Shown here: one piece after another, positions 18,956 to 28,927 of the stretch
Position numbering within the stretch: the first letter of the stretch is position 1
Layout: each line of letters opens with the position of its first letter
NCBI GenBank assembly: GCA_913060665.1
Contig: CAJXUY010000008.1
Span: forward strand, 1 to 64,000
DNA from: an uncultured Oleiphilaceae bacterium
Lineage (GTDB): Bacteria; Pseudomonadota; Gammaproteobacteria; Pseudomonadales; Oleiphilaceae
DNA length: 64,000 nt
Direction: 5' to 3'
Program-made: the position numbers and the translations under genes
The notes under the pieces: model-generated
Seen by the model: only the letters and a program-made list of their open reading frames with translations
Databases searched by the model: none
What the model was told of the DNA's origin: nothing

Positions 18956-19048
18956 GGTGTATCCTCGTTTTTAATAGTGTCTGTTAGTCTGAGTTTGAGG
19001 TTTTCTTATGGTATTTGGATTTTCTATCTTGTCGTATAATTGTGACAA

Positions 19049-19837
19049 TTAAAGATAAAGGCTTCTTCCGCCGTCCACCTTTATTATTTGCCCTGTTACA
19101 AACGTGCTATTCGCGAGGTAATTAATGGCTTCGCAGATATCACTCGGTGAACCACAACGAGCCAGCGGTGTTTGTGAAATAATGCGTTCTTGTGCCGAAC
19201 TTTGTTCGGCACTTTCACTCTCGCCTTCGGGCCATAAAATAGCACCTGGGGAAACTCCGTTCACTCTTATGTTCGGTGCTAGTTCCTTCGCGAGCGTTTG
19301 AGTCATCATTGCAATGCCGGCTTTACTGATATTATAAATAGAGTGATTTTTTAAAGGTCGCTCTGAATATATATCGACCAAGTTGATAATCGAGCCGTTT
19401 GTTTTGCGTAACTCATCTGCTAATAATAAAGACAGAGTATAAGGTGCGCGTAGATTCGTATCAATTATTGCACTCCAATCGTCTATTTTAAATTTTGGTT
19501 TGGTCTTATCAAGAACAGGGTTATCGGCTATCGGGGTAGGGTAGAAGCAAGAGGCATTGTTAACTAAAAGGTCAACTTTACCCCATTGTGCAATTGTTGA
19601 TTCAGCTAGCATGTTTAAGTCATTGATCGCTTGTAGATCTGCTTGAATGGCCGTTGCAGAGTTTGCTCGATTCTTTTGCAGTCTGTCGATTAAATGTTCA
19701 GCATCAGATTTGCTTTGGTTATAGTGAATGACTGTATTAAAGCCATTTTGATGAAGCATTTTTGCAATATTTGCACCAATTCGGCGGGCGCTTCCGGTAA
19801 TAAGTGCTACTTTTATATCGCGTTTTGAATCGCTCAT
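19049..19837 (-). CDS. Pteridine reductase-like short-chain dehydrogenase
   Basis: NADPH-dependent short-chain dehydrogenase, 262 aa. The cofactor motif is TGSARRIG, in which Arg replaces the third Gly, as in pteridine reductases (PTR1, FolM). Other blocks are VDLLVNNASCFYPTP and the catalytic YNISK. The C-terminal GQIIKVDGGRSLYL is typical. By family it would reduce dihydrobiopterin or dihydromonapterin-type substrates. The neighbour is cca, and no folate genes are nearby. Confidence 0.85.
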   Translation of the reverse strand: MSDSKRDIKVALITGSARRIGANIAKMLHQNGFNTVIHYNQSKSDAEHLIDRLQKNRANSATAIQADLQAINDLNMLAESTIAQWGKVDLLVNNASCFYPTPIADNPVLDKTKPKFKIDDWSAIIDTNLRAPYTLSLLLADELRKTNGSIINLVDIYSERPLKNHSIYNISKAGIAMMTQTLAKELAPNIRVNGVSPGAILWPEGESESAEQSSAQERIISQTPLARCGSPSDICEAINYLANSTFVTGQIIKVDGGRSLYL

Positions 19838-19870
19838 TTGATTACGATGACCCTTTTTCTATACTAGGTG

Positions 19871-21097
19871 CTAGTGTGTACGATTTTCTTTTAGGTGTTG
19901 AATGCTATCTTGCTGGCTACGGAGTAAGGCCTGGCCTAACTCTTTACCGCTAAAACCTTGATCTATGAGTGTAGATACGTCGACGGCTTTAGCCGCATCA
20001 AATGCATCTAAAAAGTACTGCCGTTGGAGATACTCGGTTGATTCGAACCCCGTTCGACCTTTGGCGTCGGCTTCACACACTAGAAGTAATTGTTTGAAAC
20101 GTTCGTTGTTGCGAAACGCGTCAGATGATTTGATAACTTTTAACAGCGTGGCAGCTTTAAGATCAAATGCTCTATGTACATGGGTATGAAACTCTGCCGC
20201 CAGTAGTGATAGGGTTCGAACTTCATTGGGTGCCTTTATGCGCGAGCACAGTGCTTTGATAGGTGCTAAGCCTTTTTTCTCGTGGCCGTGATGTTTTGGC
20301 CACTCTGATGCAGGGGTTAGCGCTTTCCCTAAATCATGGATTAGAGCAGCAAATCGAACAGCAATACTGTCACTGAGCTCGCATGCAGCCTTTAACGACA
20401 TCATGCTATGTACGCCGGTGTCTATTTCGGGGTGGTGTAATTCAGGCTGTGGAACCCCAAACAACGTATCTAACTCAGGAAAGAGTACTTGAAGTGCGTC
20501 GCACGCTTTCAGCGTTTCGAAATAGACCCATGGCGACTGCTCTCCTAGTGCTCGAGCAGTCTCTTGCCAAACACGTTCCGCTACGAGGTGGGATGCTTCA
20601 CCTGATCGAACAATCTGCGTCATTAAGTTAATGGTTTCTTCTGCTATGGAAAAACCTAAGTGGTTGAATCGAGCGGCGAAACGAGCAACCCGAAGAATGC
20701 GCAAAGGATCTTCTGAAAACGCATTTGAAACATGGCGCAGTATTTTTTTGTTTAAGTCACCCTGCCCATTATAGGGGTCGATAATGGTACTTTCGTCGCT
20801 GGCCATTGCATTAATCGTTAGGTCTCTGCGTTTTAGGTCCTCTTCTAACGTGACATCTGGTGATGCATGACACTCAAACCCCTGATAACCGTTTCCCTTT
20901 TTTCGTTCAGTACGCGCCAGTGCGTATTCTTCTTTTGTTTTAGGGTGAAGAAACACGGGGAAGTCGGCGCCTACCTGTTGAAACCCGTCATTGAGCATCT
21001 GACTCGGTGTAGCGCCTACAACAACCCAGTCTCGGTCTTTGACCGGTAAGCCCAAAAGTTGGTCTCGTACTGCACCGCCTACAAGGTAAATTTTCAT
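19871..21097 (-). CDS. cca: CCA-adding tRNA nucleotidyltransferase
   Basis: Adds or repairs the 3'-CCA end of tRNAs, 408 aa. The N-terminal MKIYLVGGAVRDQLLG and DRDW motifs form the class II nucleotidyltransferase active site. The second conserved block is RRDLTINAMA, and an HD phosphohydrolase domain follows (AALIHDLGKAL), as in E. coli. The internal ATG at 21097 matches the family N-terminus. The longer frame from a TTG at 21118 is less likely. Confidence 0.96.
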   Translation of the reverse strand: MKIYLVGGAVRDQLLGLPVKDRDWVVVGATPSQMLNDGFQQVGADFPVFLHPKTKEEYALARTERKKGNGYQGFECHASPDVTLEEDLKRRDLTINAMASDESTIIDPYNGQGDLNKKILRHVSNAFSEDPLRILRVARFAARFNHLGFSIAEETINLMTQIVRSGEASHLVAERVWQETARALGEQSPWVYFETLKACDALQVLFPELDTLFGVPQPELHHPEIDTGVHSMMSLKAACELSDSIAVRFAALIHDLGKALTPASEWPKHHGHEKKGLAPIKALCSRIKAPNEVRTLSLLAAEFHTHVHRAFDLKAATLLKVIKSSDAFRNNERFKQLLLVCEADAKGRTGFESTEYLQRQYFLDAFDAAKAVDVSTLIDQGFSGKELGQALLRSQQDSIQHLKENRTH

Positions 21098-21254
21098 CTG
21101 TTTGAGGTACTTCCGCAATCTGAAAAAGAGTCATGATTATAACGAGGCAGGGGCAGGGAGCAATAGGTATAAAAGTCATTAGAAATGTCTTTAACATCTA
21201 CTGCTGCAGTATTGTTCGATAGATAAGCCTGCGTGATTTCGTCAATATCTAGAC

Positions 21255-22037
21255 CTAACGTGTATAGCGGTTAACAATCCTTTGAATGCCGCCCTCTGCT
21301 TTGAACGCACGAATGGCTTCATCGAATTTAGGCAAAATATCCAAATGTTCTGATTTTTTACTAACCAGAAGAGGGAATGGCACTTCATCGAAAACCATGG
21401 GTAGCATTTCTACTTTACCGGATAACGCTTCTTTTTTGAGTTGAGTTAAACCTGCAGCACTAACATGTATCGCTATGTCATAGCGCTCGAATGCTATGTT
21501 TCTAAAGCAGAGATTGATATCTTTAAAGCGTTTGAACTCGATGTTATAGCGGCCATAAAAAGCATCAGCCCAGCCATTACCAATCATGTCACAGACTTTA
21601 TAATTTTTGAGTTCAGTAATATTGTCTAGCGTAAGTGATGACAGTTTATCTTTATGTCGTGAGTGTCTATTGATAAATGCTTTTTCTTCCAGTGCATAAA
21701 CCGACTCTTCGCTTTTAATGCTATAAGTCAGGCGTTTCTTTGTTGCTGTTGTAACTAGCGCATCGTGTACGCCTATCTCAACGTTATGTTGTACGCGTTT
21801 CCAAGGGTAACCATAAAATTCGACGGGTACTTTGAGCTTGGTTGCAAAGACCTCTTGGACAATGTCGACGAGAATTCCAGACATTTGGTTGTTCTCATCT
21901 CGAAAACTAAACGGGGGCCAACTTTCATTGAAAGCAACTGAGAATGGCTTCTCCTCAGCTGACGTGAAAGATGATAAAAAAGCAGCAAATAATATCACTA
22001 AGTGAGCTATAAAATGTCTAAATCTAACACTAGGCAT
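21255..22037 (-). CDS. Periplasmic solute-binding protein, family 3 type
   Basis: Secreted substrate-binding protein, 260 aa, with a signal peptide (cleavage likely after SFTSA, about residue 27). The mature part begins like amino-acid-type binding proteins (FSVAFNESWPPFSFRDENNQMSGILVDI, given here in words as the WPPFS...G-I-LVDI pattern) and has the usual two-lobe arrangement. No ABC permease or ATPase is adjacent, so it may be an orphan sensor or binding protein. It is divergent from another binding-protein-like gene at 22319. Confidence 0.8.
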   Translation of the reverse strand: MPSVRFRHFIAHLVILFAAFLSSFTSAEEKPFSVAFNESWPPFSFRDENNQMSGILVDIVQEVFATKLKVPVEFYGYPWKRVQHNVEIGVHDALVTTATKKRLTYSIKSEESVYALEEKAFINRHSRHKDKLSSLTLDNITELKNYKVCDMIGNGWADAFYGRYNIEFKRFKDINLCFRNIAFERYDIAIHVSAAGLTQLKKEALSGKVEMLPMVFDEVPFPLLVSKKSEHLDILPKFDEAIRAFKAEGGIQRIVNRYTR

Positions 22038-22318
22038 TTGTTTTCCTGTAGTTGATTTTCCACCATCTTAGGCGTACCGTCCAATGTTGGCGTTGTTAGA
22101 AGTGGTTTAAGGCTGGCCTGATATTACAACACATGATCGTGGTTTGTAATCATGGGAGCCAAAGCATTTATTGGCAGAATACGATAAATTTAGTATAGGC
22201 ATAGAGTTTGTATTTTGTTATTTATTCTAACCATAGTGCATAACTTGGCGTATAAACTGTTAACATACTACGAGCTTTTACCATAATTTGTTGGGTAAAT
22301 AGACATGAGGAAGGATCC

Positions 22319-23185
22319 TTGCGTAGAATTTATTTATTGTTTATCTTCTTACTAGTGTTTGGCGCTCTGCCATTTTTAGCGGTAGCGAAAGACCTGACGG
22401 TGTTTTATCCTCGACCAGAAACAGCATCAGATAGCCGAACCGAATACCCGCTTAAACTGCTTGAACTGGCTTTCTCGAAGGTTCAGAAACCCTATAAGTT
22501 GACGCCAACATCTCAAGTGATGCCTCAAGGTCGTGCTTTGCTCCAGCTTCAGGGTGGCCTTGATGTTGATATCGTATGGTCTATGACGTCAAAGCAGCGT
22601 GAATTAAGATTAAAACCTATCAGGATTCCTATTTATAAAGGGTTAATCGGATGGCGAGTCTTTCTGGCGAATAAGAGATCTTTAGACAAATTCCAGCCAG
22701 CGCTAACCATTGATGAGTTGCGTGAGTTTGGGTTAGTGCAGGGGCATGACTGGCCTGATACCGAAATACTGAGGGCCAACGGGTTTACTGTTGCAGGAGT
22801 GTCTAACTACAACTCAATTTTTGCCATGTTGTCTCAGACCAGAGTAGACCTTTTCCCTCGTTCAATTGTTGAAGTATGGGCTGAAGCTGAGGCGTATAAA
22901 GGGAGTGGAATTGTGATCGAGCCGACTAAGATAGTGGTTTACCCGACTGCATTCTATTATTTTGTCACACAAGGTAATGTGGAATTGTCAGATGCATTAG
23001 AAATGGGGTTAAGGGCAGCGCTTGATGATGGCAGCTTTGATTTACTGTTCGAAAAATATCACTCGAGCATCATAAAAAAAACCAATTTGAGCCAGCGGCA
23101 AACATATTTTTTAGATAATCCAGCCCTCCCAAGTAAAACCCCTCTTGAGGAGTCAAGGTTGTGGTTTTCAATCGCTCCATCTTGA
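22319..23185 (+). CDS. Periplasmic binding-protein-like protein of unknown ligand
   Basis: A 288-aa secreted protein with a signal peptide ending near AVAKD (residue about 24). The mature part resembles the type 2 periplasmic-binding fold (LTVFYPRPET..., VDIVWSMTSKQRE, FDLLFEKYH) but I recognise no named family. The start is TTG at 22319, supported by AGGAAGG at 22308-22314. An ATG at 22305 is out of frame. No transporter genes are linked. It is divergent from a family 3 binding protein across a 281-base gap in which I see no further gene. Confidence 0.65.
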   Translation: MRRIYLLFIFLLVFGALPFLAVAKDLTVFYPRPETASDSRTEYPLKLLELAFSKVQKPYKLTPTSQVMPQGRALLQLQGGLDVDIVWSMTSKQRELRLKPIRIPIYKGLIGWRVFLANKRSLDKFQPALTIDELREFGLVQGHDWPDTEILRANGFTVAGVSNYNSIFAMLSQTRVDLFPRSIVEVWAEAEAYKGSGIVIEPTKIVVYPTAFYYFVTQGNVELSDALEMGLRAALDDGSFDLLFEKYHSSIIKKTNLSQRQTYFLDNPALPSKTPLEESRLWFSIAPS

Positions 23186-23324
23186 TATCAATGGCTCAAC
23201 ACACGAAGTTTTAGAGTTTGAGTGGTCCAATTGTCAGCGACAAGAATATTATCTCCTATAATTGCTTTCCCCTTATTCGGTTAACCATTAAACTAAAGTT
23301 AAGACTTTAGTCGCAGGTTGTTAT

Positions 23325-23534
23325 ATGCCTAAGTTAACGGCTTCAACGCAATATAAAACACCACAAAAGATTGTAAACCCTTGTGTTAGAAATTGCTGTC
23401 TTGATGATAGAGACGTCTGCTTAGGGTGTTTTCGTACGTTAGAGGAGATTTTAACGTGGCGATCATTACCGAAAAAACAACGAGAAGCCGTGTTGATTGA
23501 GGCTGAAAAGAGGCGAACGCTCAATACAGGCTAA
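23325..23534 (+). CDS. DUF1289 domain protein
   Basis: A 69-aa protein with the DUF1289 pattern: NPCVRNCCLDDRDVCLGCFR, then TLEEILTW and a basic C-terminal helix. The conserved cysteines suggest metal or Fe-S binding, but no function is known. It lies 115 bases upstream of mpl on the same strand. Confidence 0.85.
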   Translation: MPKLTASTQYKTPQKIVNPCVRNCCLDDRDVCLGCFRTLEEILTWRSLPKKQREAVLIEAEKRRTLNTG

Positions 23535-23649
23535 GGCCTGAATAAGGTCTAGCTACTAAATTAGATTTAGTGACGAAAAAGGCGCAGCTGCATAATCACT
23601 CAATAGTTGTACCATAAAAACTCAATAATAGAAGGCGCGATAAATAGTA

Positions 23650-25044
23650 ATGCATATTCATATTTTAGGAATCTGTGGCACCTTCATGGGAAGTCTGGCC
23701 GTATTGGCTAAGCAACTGGGGCATCATGTAACAGGCTCTGACCAAGCTGTTTACCCTCCAATGAGTACACAATTAGAAGCTCAGGGAATTGAGCTAATGA
23801 ACGGCTACTCTGCCGATAACCTTCACCCTGAACCAGATTTAGTGGTGATCGGTAACGCAATGAGCCGCGGAAACGCTGAAGTAGAAGCGGTTCTCGAACA
23901 AGGGTTACCCTATACATCAGGACCAGAATGGCTGGCTCGTTATGTATTACAAGGGCGGTGGACGTTGGCTGTTTCGGGCACCCATGGTAAAACCACCACC
24001 AGTACTATGTTAGCTTGGATCTTAGAATATGCGGGTATGTCGCCTGGTTTCTTAATTGGTGGTGTACCGCGAAACTTTGAAGCCTCTGCACGCTTAGGTG
24101 ATACACCTTTCTTTGTTGTTGAGGCAGATGAATACGATAGCGCTTTTTTTGATAAGCGTTCTAAGTTTGTTCACTACCGCCCCCGCACATTAATTATGAA
24201 TAACCTTGAGTTTGACCATGCCGATATCTTTTCAGACTTAGGGGCTATTCAAACACAATTTCATCATTTGATTCGAACGGTACCATCTACAGGTCTTATC
24301 ATTGCGCCTAAGGGTGTTGAGAGCCTTGATCAAGTGTTGGAGAAGGGATGTTGGAGTGATGTACAAACCATCGATATAGACCAGGGTGACTGGAATTACC
24401 AGTTAACATCACCTGATGGCTCGGTCTTCTCAGTTGAAATACAAAGTGAACGTGCAACTGTGAACTGGACGATGACAGGTCTTCATAATGTGCTGAATGG
24501 TGTTGCGGCAATGGCCGCGGCTCGGCATGTTGGCGTGACCGCTAAGGTAGCGGCTGAAGCCCTCAGTCAATTTGGCGGAGTTAAGCGTCGATTAGAACTA
24601 CTAGCGGATATAAAAACGCTGAGCGGTATTGAGAGTGTTAAGGTTTATGATGACTTTGCCCATCACCCAACTGCGATTGAAACGACGCTCGATGGACTCA
24701 AAAAGCAAGTGGGAGATGATCAGGTTATTGCATTGATAGAGCCAAGATCTAACACGATGAAGATGGGGGTTCATCAGCATAGTTTATTGGCATCAGCAGA
24801 GAATGCTGACCTGGCGATTTGGGCGAACCTGGCATCGGACGGCTCGATGGACTGGCTTAATGATATGGTTGAAGGTACAGATGTTAAACATCAATTGGGT
24901 GCTTCGGTTGACGCTACTATAGAAATCGTTAAGCAGCGGTTAACAAATAGGCCATCAGGCAGAAGTCATATTGTCATTATGAGTAATGGTGGCTTTTCCG
25001 GTATTCATCAGAAGCTGATATCAGCTTTAGAAGAGGCAATGTAG
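23650..25044 (+). CDS. mpl: UDP-N-acetylmuramate:L-alanyl-gamma-D-glutamyl-meso-diaminopimelate ligase
   Basis: Recycles the peptidoglycan tripeptide by joining it to UDP-MurNAc, 464 aa. The N-terminal Rossmann motif is HILGICGTFMGSLA. The Mur-ligase ATP loop is SGTHGKTTTSTML and the central domain shows VVEADEYDSAFFDKRSKF. The C-terminal domain begins VKVYDDFAHHPTAI. The ICGTFMG motif separates Mpl from MurC. It is followed immediately by ubiX, with no gap, so the pair is probably co-translated. Confidence 0.97.
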   Translation: MHIHILGICGTFMGSLAVLAKQLGHHVTGSDQAVYPPMSTQLEAQGIELMNGYSADNLHPEPDLVVIGNAMSRGNAEVEAVLEQGLPYTSGPEWLARYVLQGRWTLAVSGTHGKTTTSTMLAWILEYAGMSPGFLIGGVPRNFEASARLGDTPFFVVEADEYDSAFFDKRSKFVHYRPRTLIMNNLEFDHADIFSDLGAIQTQFHHLIRTVPSTGLIIAPKGVESLDQVLEKGCWSDVQTIDIDQGDWNYQLTSPDGSVFSVEIQSERATVNWTMTGLHNVLNGVAAMAAARHVGVTAKVAAEALSQFGGVKRRLELLADIKTLSGIESVKVYDDFAHHPTAIETTLDGLKKQVGDDQVIALIEPRSNTMKMGVHQHSLLASAENADLAIWANLASDGSMDWLNDMVEGTDVKHQLGASVDATIEIVKQRLTNRPSGRSHIVIMSNGGFSGIHQKLISALEEAM

Positions 25045-25665
25045 ATGGCAACTGAGCAGAAGCGCGTTACGGTTGCCATTACTGGCGCGTCAGGTGCACA
25101 GTATGGTTTACGACTGGTTGAGTGTTTGGTAAATGCAGACGTTAAGGTGTTTGTATTAGTTTCAAAAGCGGCTCATGTGGTGATTGCGACGGAAACTGGG
25201 TTAAAAATCCCTGCTCAAGCCGCAGCTATGACAGAGTTTTTCACTGAGCGTTATATAGCCAAAGAGGGTCAAATAACGGTACTCGGTAAAGAGGACTGGA
25301 TGTCTCCTGTTGCGTCGGGTTCGGGGGCTCCTTCGTCAATGGTTGTCTGCCCTTGTAGTACCGGCGCGTTGTCAGCTATTGCTACAGGCGCTAGCAATAA
25401 TTTAATTGAGCGTGCCGCAGACGTTGTGCTTAAAGAACGGCGGCAGCTGATTTTAGTGCCACGAGAAAGCCCATACTCAGCCATCCATCTTGAGCATATG
25501 CTAAAGCTAACCCAAATGGGCGCGACTATTATGCCTGCCAGCCCAGGTTTCTATCATAACCCCCAGTCAGTCGAAGACATGGTCGATTTTATGGTGGCAA
25601 GAGTGCTTGACCATTTGAGGGTTGAGCAAACGATGGTTGCGAAGTGGGGGAATGATAGGCTTTAA
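25045..25665 (+). CDS. ubiX: Flavin prenyltransferase UbiX
   Basis: Makes prenylated FMN, the cofactor of the UbiD decarboxylase in ubiquinone synthesis, 206 aa. Signature blocks are [32 protein letters not shown] and [16 protein letters not shown]. It starts one base after the mpl stop codon. The mpl-ubiX order is also found in Pseudomonas. Confidence 0.97.
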   Translation: MATEQKRVTVAITGASGAQYGLRLVECLVNADVKVFVLVSKAAHVVIATETGLKIPAQAAAMTEFFTERYIAKEGQITVLGKEDWMSPVASGSGAPSSMVVCPCSTGALSAIATGASNNLIERAADVVLKERRQLILVPRESPYSAIHLEHMLKLTQMGATIMPASPGFYHNPQSVEDMVDFMVARVLDHLRVEQTMVAKWGNDRL

Positions 25666-25692
25666 CACTCATTAGTTGTATTAGTCGTGTCG

Positions 25693-26211
25693 TTATTTCC
25701 CGGTAACTTGACTGACGTTTCTAAGACCTTCGCCTTCTAGCTTGAACGCCTGCCCAAAACCCTTGATGAATGTGGCAGACATGGGCGATAGTTTAAATAG
25801 AATAAAGTCAGGTAGTGTTCTTAATAGTTCGACGGTTGTTCCGTGTTTGCGCTGAAATAGATCCAGTATCTCATTCCAATGGCTATCCTCCCGCTCTATT
25901 GCTATTCCTCTGCACTCTAACGTCATTCGCTTTCGGGCGAACAGGTTCTTTGCCTCAGCTTCATTCTGAACGAAGAAAAGTGAGAGCGTTGGGTGTTGAG
26001 CAATATTGTTAGTGTGGGAGGCTAAGCGGCTAACAAAGATATAATAATCTCCAGAATGCTTGATATAAGGTGTGTAGCTTGCCTCAGGGTTGCCCAATGA
26101 ATTAAGAGTGGCCATTTGTACTGTTTTGAATTGAGCCATCAAGCGCTCTGCCTCTTGTAAAATCTCTAGGGCACTCATTTCTTCTAGTGTGGTTTGTTTA
26201 GGGCTGTTCAT
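25693..26211 (-). CDS. HugZ-like / pyridoxamine 5'-phosphate oxidase-fold protein
   Basis: A 172-aa protein with the split-barrel flavin-reductase fold: VQMATLNSLGNPEASYTPYI, YYIFVSRLASHTNNI, and a C-terminal ATFIKGFGQAFKLEG. The last block resembles HugZ heme-utilisation proteins, in which this region helps bind heme. HugZ proteins open heme for iron release. The gene stands alone, and no Fur box was seen upstream, so the heme role is inferred only from sequence pattern. Confidence 0.72.
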   Translation of the reverse strand: MNSPKQTTLEEMSALEILQEAERLMAQFKTVQMATLNSLGNPEASYTPYIKHSGDYYIFVSRLASHTNNIAQHPTLSLFFVQNEAEAKNLFARKRMTLECRGIAIEREDSHWNEILDLFQRKHGTTVELLRTLPDFILFKLSPMSATFIKGFGQAFKLEGEGLRNVSQVTGK

Positions 26212-26330
26212 AAAGGCTGCTACTTCTTTGTAAGGGCATTATCTATGCCTCAGAGTTTAGCAAAGTACGCGGTTCAATCAATACATGAAAGAGATTGTGG
26301 CTCGCTCGCTTTAGAGCCAAGAGAAGATAG

Positions 26331-27071
26331 TTAGTGCCAAGCGTAGAGTATCCTAAGCGACAGTAACGTTAGAAGCACTTTAAAAAGAGTTTTAAAGTGC
26401 TTTTCTGGTAATCTTCCGAGTACGCGCAATCCCACCTTTGTTCCGATGTATCCCATTAGTATCATTAGCGCTAAAAGGGGTAGCCATTGAGTAAATGCAA
26501 ACCCCGCAAAACCAAAAACGACTATTTTGAATAGATGCTGAAGCGTCATACAGCTTGAAAAGTTTGCCGTATACACCCACCGATCAACACCACTTCGACC
26601 TAACCAAGCTGATACCAACGGCCCTGTAGCACCTACAATCATGGTAGCCATTGTTGTTAGCCAGCCACCTAAAAAAAGTGCGGTAGGCTTTATTCCTAAG
26701 CCTAATTCCGGTATTGGCCCCCAGCATAGCCAAAGAATAAAAAGTGCCACCAGAGGCGGTATAAAATCGGTGCCCACTAAACCAAGCAGAAATACTGCAC
26801 AGATTGATGCGACGAGGGCACCTAGTGAAAAATACAATACCACGCGTTTATTGATGTGCTTTCTCGTGAGTATCGCACGAGAGCTATTTGAGCCCATTTG
26901 TACAATCCCGTGTAACGGGATCAACGCGATGGGCGGAACGATATCCGCCATTACTGCTATTAGAAATGCACCGCCACCAACACCCAGAGCGGCGGTAACA
27001 AATGACCCCAAAAAACTACTCACCAATAATAGCGTAACACTGATTGGTGAGAGTTCGGCAAACAACTCCAT
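26331..27071 (-). CDS. TSUP (TauE/SafE) family membrane transporter
   Basis: Integral inner-membrane protein, 246 aa, with about eight hydrophobic segments. The first contains GSFVTAALGVGGGAFLIAV, the Gly-rich repeat typical of TSUP transporters, and its second-half counterpart is MIVGATGPLVSAWL. Family members export or import sulfite, sulfonates and other organic anions. The substrate here is unknown. Its start lies 3 bases after the stop of the upstream GMC oxidoreductase gene, so the two are probably one operon. Confidence 0.88.
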   Translation of the reverse strand: MELFAELSPISVTLLLVSSFLGSFVTAALGVGGGAFLIAVMADIVPPIALIPLHGIVQMGSNSSRAILTRKHINKRVVLYFSLGALVASICAVFLLGLVGTDFIPPLVALFILWLCWGPIPELGLGIKPTALFLGGWLTTMATMIVGATGPLVSAWLGRSGVDRWVYTANFSSCMTLQHLFKIVVFGFAGFAFTQWLPLLALMILMGYIGTKVGLRVLGRLPEKHFKTLFKVLLTLLSLRILYAWH

Positions 27072-27073
27072 AA

Positions 27074-28684
27074 TTAAGTATGTTCCTTAGGTGGCCTGTC
27101 TTTCTCTGAAATGTTCTCTGGGATATGGCTCATCGCCCGCTCGGTCAGTGCTGTAATAGTGAGTGATGGGTTGACACCAATGTTGGCTGATATTGATGAC
27201 CCATCGCATACATGTAGGTTTTGATACCCAAAGACGTTATGCTGGGTATCAATGACACCTTCAGAGGCATCTTTTCCCATACATGCTCCCCCAAGAATAT
27301 GGGCTGTCGTTGGAATGCCTAATAGGGTTTCAGATAGCAGTACGGTTGGCTTACCATCAATAATCTTGGCGTATTTATCACCCAGTGTTTGTGCTTCGGG
27401 GATAAATGCGGTTGGGGCCTCACCTACATCAACTCGAGACTTCATGCCGAATAGTCCGCGGGTGAACTTCAGCGTGCTATCGAGTGATTGCATAAAGAGT
27501 AAAACTTGGGTTCTTTTGGCCCAATCATCGATGGCTGCAATCTTGAAGTTCTCGATGGGGTGGCGTATCCATTGCCATGCCAGCTTGGCGGCGCGAGTTA
27601 TAATATTGCCACCTTTAACCATAGGCACCATGGCAAGTCGCCAGAATCCGGACCCGGCTGAGTAGCGAACGGCCTCTAAGTGACTGTGGTCATCAGTGTG
27701 TAGTAAAGAGCCTATTGCAATACCTTCTGAGTAGTCATGTTCCTTGCTGGCGGTGGTTACAGAGATGAGGGCTTCAGAGTTAGTACGAATACCGTGACCT
27801 AGCTGGTCTGATATTCTAGGCAGTGAGGTTTCTTTAAGTTTGAGCAGTAACTTGATCGTGCCCATTACGCCGCCAGCAAAGATAACGCCTTTTGCATGAA
27901 GCGTCCCCGATGGGCCAAAATAACGAGTTGAGTTTTTCCAGTCGACGCTATAACCGTGAATACCGTCAGCAAGATATTCTCTGACATCAACGACCTCTGA
28001 TTCTGCCTGAATTTCTGTACCGTTTTGCTGTGCAAAATAAAGGTAGTTTTTGTCCAGAGTATTCTTGGCGTTAAACCGACAACCCAGCATACAGCCGCCG
28101 CAAAACGTACAGCCCGATCGGTTGGGCCCCTTGCCGTCAAAATATGGGTCAGCCACTTCCTTGCCTGGCGCGCCAAAAAATACAGCTACGTTTGGCGCCT
28201 CGAGGCTATCCCCTTTACCTATATCATTCGCGAGTTGTTGTAGCGCTTCATCGCCATGTTCTTTTCGGGGGGAGGGGGTTGCGCCGAGCATGGTCAGGGC
28301 TGTTTTGTAGTGAGGTGCTAGTTCTTCTTCCCAGTTGGCTAAATGCTTCCAACTGTCGGCTTCAAAAAACGTTTTTTTAGGGACGGGTAAGGTGTTGGCG
28401 TAGACTAATGACCCTCCTCCTACTCCGACACCTGATAGCACCGTTACATGACGGAAAATAGTCATTTTGAAAAGGCCAAAGCATTTAAGTAGGGGTAGCC
28501 AGAGCCATTTTTTTAGTTTCCAGTTGGTGCTGGGGAAGTCTTTAGCTTTAAGCCATTTCCCCTTTTCGATGACCAGAACTTTGTAGCCTTTTTCTGAGAG
28601 GCGAAGTGCAGATACAGAGCCGCCAAAGCCACTGCCAATGATGATGTAATCGTAGTCAAAGTGTTGATTATCTGATTGAGTCAT
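27074..28684 (-). CDS. GMC-family FAD-dependent oxidoreductase (cholesterol-oxidase-like)
   Basis: Flavoprotein oxidoreductase, 536 aa. The FAD-binding Rossmann motif YDYIIIGSGFGGSVSALRL is at residues 9-28. A Cys-rich block (CTFCGGCMLGC, near residue 193) is found in a subset of GMC enzymes close to cholesterol oxidase. The C-terminal LHVCDGSSISANIGVNPSLT carries the FAD/active-site end, with Asn in GVNPS in place of a usual second histidine. Sterols or other cyclic alcohols are plausible substrates, but none can be proved. It precedes the TSUP transporter gene. Confidence 0.87.
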   Translation of the reverse strand: MTQSDNQHFDYDYIIIGSGFGGSVSALRLSEKGYKVLVIEKGKWLKAKDFPSTNWKLKKWLWLPLLKCFGLFKMTIFRHVTVLSGVGVGGGSLVYANTLPVPKKTFFEADSWKHLANWEEELAPHYKTALTMLGATPSPRKEHGDEALQQLANDIGKGDSLEAPNVAVFFGAPGKEVADPYFDGKGPNRSGCTFCGGCMLGCRFNAKNTLDKNYLYFAQQNGTEIQAESEVVDVREYLADGIHGYSVDWKNSTRYFGPSGTLHAKGVIFAGGVMGTIKLLLKLKETSLPRISDQLGHGIRTNSEALISVTTASKEHDYSEGIAIGSLLHTDDHSHLEAVRYSAGSGFWRLAMVPMVKGGNIITRAAKLAWQWIRHPIENFKIAAIDDWAKRTQVLLFMQSLDSTLKFTRGLFGMKSRVDVGEAPTAFIPEAQTLGDKYAKIIDGKPTVLLSETLLGIPTTAHILGGACMGKDASEGVIDTQHNVFGYQNLHVCDGSSISANIGVNPSLTITALTERAMSHIPENISEKDRPPKEHT

Positions 28685-28857
28685 AAGCGTTCCTTGAGAT
28701 TATTATTTTGTGCCAAGTGTTTTTCTCTCTAGGTAATTGTGTCGTATATTTGAGATAGACCACAAGAGCCTTTTATATAATAGGAGGATATATAGCTATG
28801 GGTCAGTGTAGTCGGTCTTCGGTATTAGGGGGAGCGAGAGGCAGGTAACCATTAAGG

Positions 28858-28890
28858 CACTTCATTGTTAAGCTATCTAATAATGAGGTG
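28858..28890. repeat. Hairpin in the GMC-efpL intergenic region
   Basis: A 13-bp inverted repeat (28858-28870 with 28878-28890, two G-T pairs, 7-base loop) lies past the efpL stop codon. It has no T-run, so it is only a possible transcript end. The 243-base gap 28685-28927 also has a TATAAT at 28776-28781 followed by AGGAGG, but no convincing gene. Confidence 0.4.
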
Positions 28891-28927
28891 TCCCTAATAG
28901 CATTCAGCTTTTAACTGTGTATTCTAA

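Noticed and set aside
28799..28849. Tiny 16-codon frame after AGGAGG at about 28782
   Set aside because: A TATAAT overlaps the position, so AGGAGG would be at the transcript start; the peptide is too short and unsupported.
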